Assembly (NCBI GenBank): GCA_002389265.1
Contig: DGOD01000001.1
Coordinates: 1 to 10,478, forward strand
Direction of reading: 5' to 3'
Length of the DNA stretch: 10,478 nucleotides
Source: Gammaproteobacteria bacterium UBA4475
GTDB lineage: Bacteria > Pseudomonadota > Gammaproteobacteria > Pseudomonadales > Azotimanducaceae
Shown here in pieces: positions 5,751 to 10,478 of this stretch. Position numbers and translations under genes: made by a program. The notes beneath the pieces were generated by a model. The model was given only the letters and a program-made list of their open reading frames with translations. It was not told the DNA's origin and searched no databases. Positions within the stretch are counted from its first letter, which is position 1; each line of letters opens with the position of its first letter.

Positions 5751-6812
5751 TTAGACCTGGGGCCATTCATCAGATTCCCGTTTAATAAGATCAACCGCTT
5801 CGGCAAGACTATTGGTTCTGGCTTTCCAGTCGCTACCGGTCGTGCTGAGCCGTAACGTATTCACGCCAGCATCACGGTAGGCGCGCAAGCGAGCTCGAAC
5901 CATGTCCTCGGTGCCGATCAAGTTGGTTTTCAACACCATCTCATCAGGCACCGCGCGAATCGCCGCGTCTTTTTTACCCTCAACCCACAGACCCTGCACC
6001 TCAATCGCCGCATCTTCATAGCCCGCTCGCCGGAATGCATCATTATAAAAGTTGGTGTCGGCTGAGCCCATACCGCCCAATGTGAACGCCATTGCGGGTT
6101 TACGCGCGGCGACCAGCCGCTCGACGTCATCACTGATCTCGAAGCTGCCACCTACCTGAATATCCAGGTCTGACATCGGTCGGCCCGAGTTAGCCAAACC
6201 CTTGCGCAGATGATCCATAAAGACATCGGCCTGCTCCGGCATAAAGGAGGTGCCAATCCAGCCGTTCGCGACTTCGCCGGTCATCTCCAGAGATTTCGGC
6301 CCTAGCGTCGCCAGATAAATGGGCAGGTTCGGCCGCGGGGGCTGGGACAAACGAATAGCTTTGCCCTCCCCCCCCGGTCGCGGCAACTCGTAGTGCTTGC
6401 CGTGATACTGCATGCGTTCACTGTTGATGCCCAATCGGATGATATCCACGCACTCACGCAACCGCCCCAAAGGATGAGCAAAACTGGCGCCATGCAATCC
6501 TTCCACCACCTGGGGACCACTCACCCCCAAACCCAAGACAAATCGATTATTCGAGACGGTTGCCAGGCTCTGCGCCGTCATGGCAATCATCGCCGGCACG
6601 CGGGCGCTGATTTGAATAATACCGGTACCCAACGTAATACGCTGGGTGCGCGCCGCGATATAGGCTAACGGCACTACCGCATCCATACCCCAGGCCTCCG
6701 CTGACCAAACGTGATCAACCCCGATACGGTCTGCCTCAACGGTGTAGTCCACCAGTTGGTCCCAGTCTTCGCCGTTGTAATAAGCACTGCCGATACCAAT
6801 TGCTGTTTTCAT
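5751..6812 (-). CDS. LLM-class (luciferase-like) flavin- or F420-dependent oxidoreductase
   Basis: 353 aa, the usual length for the family. The N-terminal strand MKTAIGIGSAYY, the VWSAEAWGMDAVVPLAYIAARTQRITLGTGI block (about 35-65), LGLGVSGPQVVEGLHG (93-108) and PIYLATLGPKSLEMTGEVANGWI are hallmarks of the bacterial luciferase-like TIM-barrel fold. The GLGVSGPQ and LHG motifs are closest to the subgroup annotated as F420-dependent. Family members use FMN or F420 for hydride transfer or oxygenation of varied small molecules in the cytoplasm; the substrate cannot be inferred here. No signal peptide. ATG 6810-6812 has a modest purine-rich leader (GAGATGGGG). A 223-nt divergent intergenic region separates it from earP; I found no confident promoter in it. 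No F420-biosynthesis genes are in the window, so FMN use is also possible. Confidence 0.9.
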   Translation of the reverse strand: MKTAIGIGSAYYNGEDWDQLVDYTVEADRIGVDHVWSAEAWGMDAVVPLAYIAARTQRITLGTGIIQISARVPAMIAMTAQSLATVSNNRFVLGLGVSGPQVVEGLHGASFAHPLGRLRECVDIIRLGINSERMQYHGKHYELPRPGGEGKAIRLSQPPRPNLPIYLATLGPKSLEMTGEVANGWIGTSFMPEQADVFMDHLRKGLANSGRPMSDLDIQVGGSFEISDDVERLVAARKPAMAFTLGGMGSADTNFYNDAFRRAGYEDAAIEVQGLWVEGKKDAAIRAVPDEMVLKTNLIGTEDMVRARLRAYRDAGVNTLRLSTTGSDWKARTNSLAEAVDLIKRESDEWPQV

Positions 6813-7035
6813 TTAGGCCCCATCTCAATGATTCATTTGGTCGGAGCATAACGCATTCACCCCGAAAAATATTGCCAAGCAAGACACAGCAGACTGACTC
6901 ACCACGAAGCGGCTTACCCCAGCAGGATCTTGAGACGCCCGGTCACATGAGATCATCTATTTCTGATCGAACACTAGCAGCGAAGGGGCTTGCAGGCTGG
7001 TAGACTGTGGCCACTCACCATCAAGTGATTTGTGC

Positions 7036-8178
7036 ATGACTCAAGCGCCCCTCTGGGACATCTTCTGCAAGGTCGTCGATAACCATGGTGATATCGGCGT
7101 CTGCTGGCGCCTCGCGCGTCAACTGGCCGCGGAACAACCCGTTCGCGTCCGCCTCTGGGTCGATGACATGCAAGCCCTGAAGACCCTCTGGCCCGCTGCC
7201 GAACTCAAGGACCGACAATCCTTGGCAGGGGTCGATGTGTGCCGCTGGCGGGCTGAATTTGATGCCGATGTCAGGGTCGCGGATGTGGTGATTGAAGCCT
7301 TTGCCTGTCACCTGCCTCCTACTTATATCAAGTCGATGGCCATCAAACGAGACCAAGGCCAAGCGCCTCAGTGGTTCAATCTTGAATATCTCAGCGCCGA
7401 ATCCTGGGTCGAGGGCTACCATGGATTATTTTCACCGCACCCGCACACTGGACTGAAGAAGGCATTTTTCTTCCCTGGGTTTTCGTCCAAGACCGGTGGC
7501 CTGATACGTGAAAAAGACCTATTCCAAGCCCGCGACGCCTTCCTCAAAGATCCAGCCACCGCTGATCAGTGGCTCGCCCAACAGGGCGTTCATCGACAAT
7601 CTGGCGGCCTGACAATCTCATTGTTCGCTTATGAAAATCCGGCCATCGGCTCCTTGTTGCACGCCTGGCAACTCGGCGATTCAGCTATCAATTGCCTGGT
7701 TCCCGAGGGCAGGATCCTCACCAGCATTAATGCCGTGCTGGCAACCCAACTCAAGGCTGGCGATCAATTACAACTGGGAGCGCTGCGCTTGATCGTCTTA
7801 CCCTTTCTGCACCAAGATGATTACGACCGATTGCTGTGGAGCTGCGATGTGAATTTTGTTCGCGGCGAAGACTCCTTCGTTCGCGCCCACTGGGCAGGCA
7901 AGCCCATGGTCTGGCAAATTTACCCCCAGGAGGATGACATTCATCTCATCAAACTCGACGCCTGGCTGGCGCAACAAGCCCAGATTTCTGGTCCAGCGCT
8001 GACTGCCGCCGCGCTCACTCGAGCCTGGAATACCCACATAGATTGTGCCGCCGAATGGCAGCAAGTCATCACCGATCAAAAGCGCTGGCAGCAGCAATCT
8101 CTGGCCTGGACCAGGCACCTGAATTTATTCGATGATTTAGCCTCTCAGCTAGTGTATTTTGGCCAAAAGTCGCTATAG
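7036..8178 (+). CDS. earP: EF-P arginine rhamnosyltransferase EarP
   Basis: 380 aa from ATG 7036 (the frame opens at TTG 7030, but homologues begin close to the WDIFC motif, so I prefer the ATG; the SD is poor). EarP is a cytoplasmic GT-B inverting glycosyltransferase (GT104) that transfers L-rhamnose from dTDP-L-rhamnose to an arginine of elongation factor P. The N-terminal signature WDIFCKVVDNHGDIGVCWRLARQL is intact, with Asp15 and Asp19 at the positions of catalytic/substrate Asp13 and Asp17 of the Pseudomonas enzymes. The C-terminal nucleotide-sugar motif RGEDSFVRAHWAGKPMVWQ is intact, with Glu278 matching Glu273. The stop lies 38 nt before efp, and the order earP-efp on one strand is the classical arrangement. 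Function is therefore well supported by both motifs and context. Confidence 0.97.
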   Translation: MTQAPLWDIFCKVVDNHGDIGVCWRLARQLAAEQPVRVRLWVDDMQALKTLWPAAELKDRQSLAGVDVCRWRAEFDADVRVADVVIEAFACHLPPTYIKSMAIKRDQGQAPQWFNLEYLSAESWVEGYHGLFSPHPHTGLKKAFFFPGFSSKTGGLIREKDLFQARDAFLKDPATADQWLAQQGVHRQSGGLTISLFAYENPAIGSLLHAWQLGDSAINCLVPEGRILTSINAVLATQLKAGDQLQLGALRLIVLPFLHQDDYDRLLWSCDVNFVRGEDSFVRAHWAGKPMVWQIYPQEDDIHLIKLDAWLAQQAQISGPALTAAALTRAWNTHIDCAAEWQQVITDQKRWQQQSLAWTRHLNLFDDLASQLVYFGQKSL

Positions 8179-8216
8179 TAGCGCGCCGAATCAACCGCCT
8201 TTTATCGAGATGAATC

Positions 8217-8783
8217 ATGAAAACAGGACAAGAACTACGTGCCGGTCACGTTATCAACATCGACGGTCAACCCTGGTTGATTCAGAAGGCCGAAATCAGT
8301 CGTTCTGGGCGCAACACGGCGGTGGTAAAAACCAAATTGAAGAACCTGCTGAATGGCTCTTTGACAGAGACGCCTTATAAGGCGGACGATAAGTTCGAAG
8401 ACATCAGTCTGGACCGCAAGGAAGTCACCTATTCTTACTTTGCTGATCCCGTCTACGTGTTTGTCGACACTGATTATGAACAGTATGAGCTGGCCGCCGA
8501 CGACCTGGGTGACCTGCTGAACTATATTGAGGATGGCATGGAAGACGTCTGCGAGGCGGTGTTTTTCGACGGTCGAATGATTTCCATCACACCACCGAAT
8601 ACTGTGACCCGGGAAATCGTTTATAGCGAGCCATCCGTGCGTGGCGACACTTCCGGCAAGGTGATGAAACGGGCCAAACTCAGCAATGGACACGAGCTTC
8701 AGGTCTCGGACTTCGTCAATACTGGTGACAAAGTCGTCATCGATACCCGCACTGGCGAATACAAGTCACGGGCGAAAGACTAA
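8217..8783 (+). CDS. efp: Elongation factor P (EF-P, rhamnosylated Arg32 type)
   Basis: 188 aa, the standard EF-P length with three beta-barrel domains: an N-terminal KOW-like domain (1-65), an OB domain (66-128) and a C-terminal OB domain (129-188). EF-P binds between the P and E sites of stalled ribosomes and promotes peptide-bond formation at polyproline stretches. The tip loop reads [18 protein letters not shown], with Arg32 at the exact position rhamnosylated by EarP, instead of the Lys34 used by the EpmA/EpmB pathway. The C-terminal signature VRGDTSG...[25 protein letters not shown] is complete. ATG 8217 has GAGA at 8207-8210 with 6-nt spacing. The gene is probably co-transcribed with earP; it ends convergently with the ADP-ribosylglycohydrolase-family gene, 20 nt apart. 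Confidence 0.98.
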   Translation: MKTGQELRAGHVINIDGQPWLIQKAEISRSGRNTAVVKTKLKNLLNGSLTETPYKADDKFEDISLDRKEVTYSYFADPVYVFVDTDYEQYELAADDLGDLLNYIEDGMEDVCEAVFFDGRMISITPPNTVTREIVYSEPSVRGDTSGKVMKRAKLSNGHELQVSDFVNTGDKVVIDTRTGEYKSRAKD

Positions 8784-8790
8784 TCAAACC

Positions 8791-8817
8791 TGCGCTCGAC
8801 GATTTATGTCGAGCGTA
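8791..8817. terminator. Hairpin between convergent efp and glycohydrolase genes
   Basis: CGCTCGAC (8793-8800) and GTCGAGCG (8808-8815) form a perfect 8-bp stem with a 7-nt loop, extendable by a G-T and a T-A pair. The stop codon of the minus-strand gene (8804-8806) lies in the loop. The symmetric location between converging ends suggests a bidirectional termination or 3'-end protection role, but no proper T-run follows on either strand, so intrinsic termination would be weak. Confidence 0.5.
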
Positions 8818-9931
8818 TCTGTACCGCATCCAGCAGCCCATTGATCTCCGCATCAATGAGCTGTTGCGCCGTCAACTGACCAAAAAATGCCGGCAAATCG
8901 TCCCCCGTCGCGAGGCCCAGAATAAACCCCAGCACCGAGCCACGATGCACATTGTCGCCGCCCAGGTTGGTGTTCGACCGCAACCCGGCGATTGGATCCT
9001 GCAGGTATTTGCACGCGAGAAACAATACCCCCGGCCAGGACCCCGAGATGTAACAAGCCTTGGAAAACCGCCCGCCAATAATATCCGCATCGTTATGGGT
9101 TTTCTGAATCAGCTGCTCGACATTGCCACCCACGGCACGATTGGCAAACTCCGCCAGCACTTGCTGGGCGGGTTGGTCCGGCTCACGGAATAACAGGTCG
9201 TGAATCAGGTCTACATAATCTGCACAAACTCGGGCTAGCTGCGCATCGGGGTGGGTCAGATAAAGATGTCCCAGAGCTACTTCCCGCACTCGCTGCAACG
9301 CCGTACCCGCCATCAACTCGCCTATGACCAGCGGCCCGATGGTCACCAAGCCGCCGATAGATGGCGTATCATGAGTAACCGCCGCACAGCGATTATGAGG
9401 CTTACCCATGGCCCAATTGGCAAAGAATGCTCGGTGATAAGACTCGGCATAGGTGTCGGGATGCTGCGGTGAGTCTGCCGTCATCATTTGAATATAGGCA
9501 TCCAGAAATTGCGCCTCGTGGTAATGCCCGGTATTGGCTGCCAGAACTCGCAGCAAGACTCTGGCACAGTGCGCGTTCAACGTGTTTTCGCCGGCCTGCA
9601 TGCCCTGATGATAGTGTTGGTTGGCCTGTCCCCAAAATTGTCCTTTACCTTTGAGGATGACATCGCCAACCACTTGGCGCCCACTCGCACCACCCTGGCG
9701 GCCGCGGCCACCCTGATTGGTAGAATGCAGCGCCATGATGGATGAGGGATGGTGTGCAGGCGCCGCCTCGAACTGCACAATCCCACCAGGAAAACCGGCT
9801 TCGATATCATGCTCGCTGTAGTACCAATGTACCGGCATGGCCAGGGCGTCGCCGACAAACAGGGACTGTAAGGCCGCCACACTACGCTGACGGTGTACGT
9901 TGGCATCTGTAGTCACAAGGTGTTCAAGCAT
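8804..9931 (-). CDS. ADP-ribosylglycohydrolase-family protein, variant metal site
   Basis: 375 aa from ATG 9931; the frame extends to TTG 10006, but the extra 25 residues do not look like the family and lack an SD, while GGA lies 9 nt before the ATG. The fold is all-helical. Family marks are GDALAMPVHWYY (27-38), matching the canonical N-terminal GD, then GRGRQG, a Gly-His-rich block WGQANQHYHQGMQAGENTLNA (100-120), THDTPSIGGLVTIGPL (186-201), and NTNLGGDNVHRG (320-331). In canonical DraG/ARH enzymes the last motif is GGDxDT, with Asp residues that bind the two Mg ions; here it is GGDNVHRG. The family removes ADP-ribose from proteins or small molecules, but in this variant the activity and substrate are open. 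Cytoplasmic; no signal peptide. Convergent with efp, downstream of the haemoglobin pseudogene on the same strand. Confidence 0.85.
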   Translation of the reverse strand: MLEHLVTTDANVHRQRSVAALQSLFVGDALAMPVHWYYSEHDIEAGFPGGIVQFEAAPAHHPSSIMALHSTNQGGRGRQGGASGRQVVGDVILKGKGQFWGQANQHYHQGMQAGENTLNAHCARVLLRVLAANTGHYHEAQFLDAYIQMMTADSPQHPDTYAESYHRAFFANWAMGKPHNRCAAVTHDTPSIGGLVTIGPLVIGELMAGTALQRVREVALGHLYLTHPDAQLARVCADYVDLIHDLLFREPDQPAQQVLAEFANRAVGGNVEQLIQKTHNDADIIGGRFSKACYISGSWPGVLFLACKYLQDPIAGLRSNTNLGGDNVHRGSVLGFILGLATGDDLPAFFGQLTAQQLIDAEINGLLDAVQIRST

Positions 9932-10029
9932 TTGAGTATTCCATAGACAGATTTTTGTGGTGAGATTGATACGCAACACACTGCCACTTTGATCAGTATT
10001 CGGCAACGGCGGCAGTTCTCACATCAGCG

Positions 10030-10443
10030 TCATCGTCGATTCTGTCGCACTGGCACGATATGACTGGCGGGCACCGTCAGTTGCTTGAGGAAATAGATTT
10101 TGAAGGCTGGCGGGTAGTCCTGCTCTTGCAGGGCAACCTGCATACAGGCCAACCGGGCGTCTTTCTCGACCTCGATGATCGGCAGATGAGCGTGAGCTGG
10201 TGGAATCGCGATCGGGCCATATTTTTCCCCATAGCGCCGCGGACCGCCGGTCCAGCCGCACAAAAAAAGGCCCAGCTTATCCATAGACATCGTCAATTCA
10301 TCGGGATGCAGGGCACGAATAACAAGGGCATCGGGTCGTTACTCCATATGCCGATAAAAGGCTTCGACCAGTTTGAGTATGCCCGCCTCGCCGCCGGCAG
10401 CCTGAAATGACGCATCTTCAACGCCATATTGGCTTGTCGTCAT
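10030..10443 (-). pseudogene. Group II truncated haemoglobin (trHbO-like), interrupted by an in-frame stop
   Basis: From ATG 10443 the minus strand encodes a full-length truncated haemoglobin (137 codons) in one frame, but codon 35 is TAA (10339-10341). Before the stop: AAGGEAGILKLVEAFYRHME, the A/B-helix region with Tyr30 at B10. After it, still in frame: VIRALHPDEL, KLGLFLCGWTGGPRRYGEKYG (E helix region), PPAHAHLPI with the proximal His at position 84 (F8), and KDARLACM. Group II proteins have a conserved Trp at G8 in the motif RDxWLxCM; here codon 97 is CGG (Arg, 10153-10155), one transition from TGG. The stop and the lost Trp together suggest a decaying gene. The downstream part could restart at TTG/ATG near 10287-10296 but would lack helix B and Tyr B10. 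A sequencing error at the stop is the main alternative. The intact protein would bind O2 or NO-related ligands in the cytoplasm. Confidence 0.82.
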
Positions 10444-10454
10444 CTGCTGTTCTC

Positions 10455-10478
10455 TCGTTCGCATTGGTCGTTCGCATT
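10455..10478. repeat. 11-bp direct repeat at the right edge, 13-bp period
   Basis: TCGTTCGCATT occurs at 10455-10465 and again at 10468-10478, ending exactly at the window edge, so further copies may follow. It lies 12 nt upstream of the haemoglobin start, where a regulator site or a small tandem repeat would fit. Two copies only are visible. Confidence 0.5.

Noticed and set aside
6813..7035. Possible promoter (TTGAGA near 6930) in the divergent region before earP
   Set aside because: No acceptable -10 at 16-19 nt; not strong enough to report as a feature. Nothing else is visible in this 223-nt gap.
7021..7422. 133-codon antisense frame inside earP
   Set aside because: Shadow of earP, whose catalytic motifs are intact on the other strand.
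8235..8693. 152-codon antisense frame inside efp
   Set aside because: Lies entirely opposite a highly conserved gene; no SD or family signature.
10004..10006. TTG start for the ADP-ribosylglycohydrolase-family protein
   Set aside because: No SD, and the extra 25 residues do not resemble the family; ATG 9931 fits better.
10060..10410. 116-codon plus-strand frame antisense to the haemoglobin pseudogene
   Set aside because: It is the shadow of a clearly homologous minus-strand gene and has no motif of its own.

Overview
The window looks like chromosomal DNA of a free-living, probably marine or aquatic gammaproteobacterium. The best marker is the earP-efp pair: an EF-P arginine rhamnosyltransferase next to an EF-P with Arg32, the Pseudomonas/Shewanella-type EF-P modification system found in gamma- and betaproteobacteria. 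Genus cannot be fixed from the sequence. I see no transposase, integrase, CRISPR array, rRNA or tRNA.

Layout. (1) Positions 1-3632, minus strand: four tightly packed genes of unknown function, all with export or membrane signals. In transcription order they are a two-TM inner-membrane protein, a small secreted Ser/Asp/Glu-rich protein, a larger secreted protein with a lipoprotein-like alpha/beta domain and a glycine-rich hydrophobic segment, and a helical-repeat protein that runs off the left edge. They look like one operon for an undescribed envelope assembly. (2) Positions 3633-4911: mostly non-coding and rich in structure. It holds a strong minus-strand terminator, a small MAPEG-family membrane gene with an extended -10 promoter, a bulged hairpin followed by a strong Shine-Dalgarno and a 47-codon plus-strand ORF, and a perfect 17-bp inverted repeat. 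(3) Positions 4912-6812, minus strand: a secreted two-repeat protein of unknown function and a luciferase-like flavin/F420 oxidoreductase. (4) Positions 7036-8783, plus strand: earP and efp. (5) Positions 8804-10443, minus strand: an ADP-ribosylglycohydrolase-family gene convergent with efp, preceded by a group II truncated haemoglobin gene carrying an in-frame stop and a changed haem-pocket residue, so apparently a pseudogene.

How the genes work together. EarP uses dTDP-L-rhamnose to modify Arg32 of EF-P, which then relieves ribosome stalling at polyproline stretches; both partners are present with their key residues. The four-gene envelope operon is the main candidate for an undescribed system. 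The remaining genes show no clear functional link to one another.
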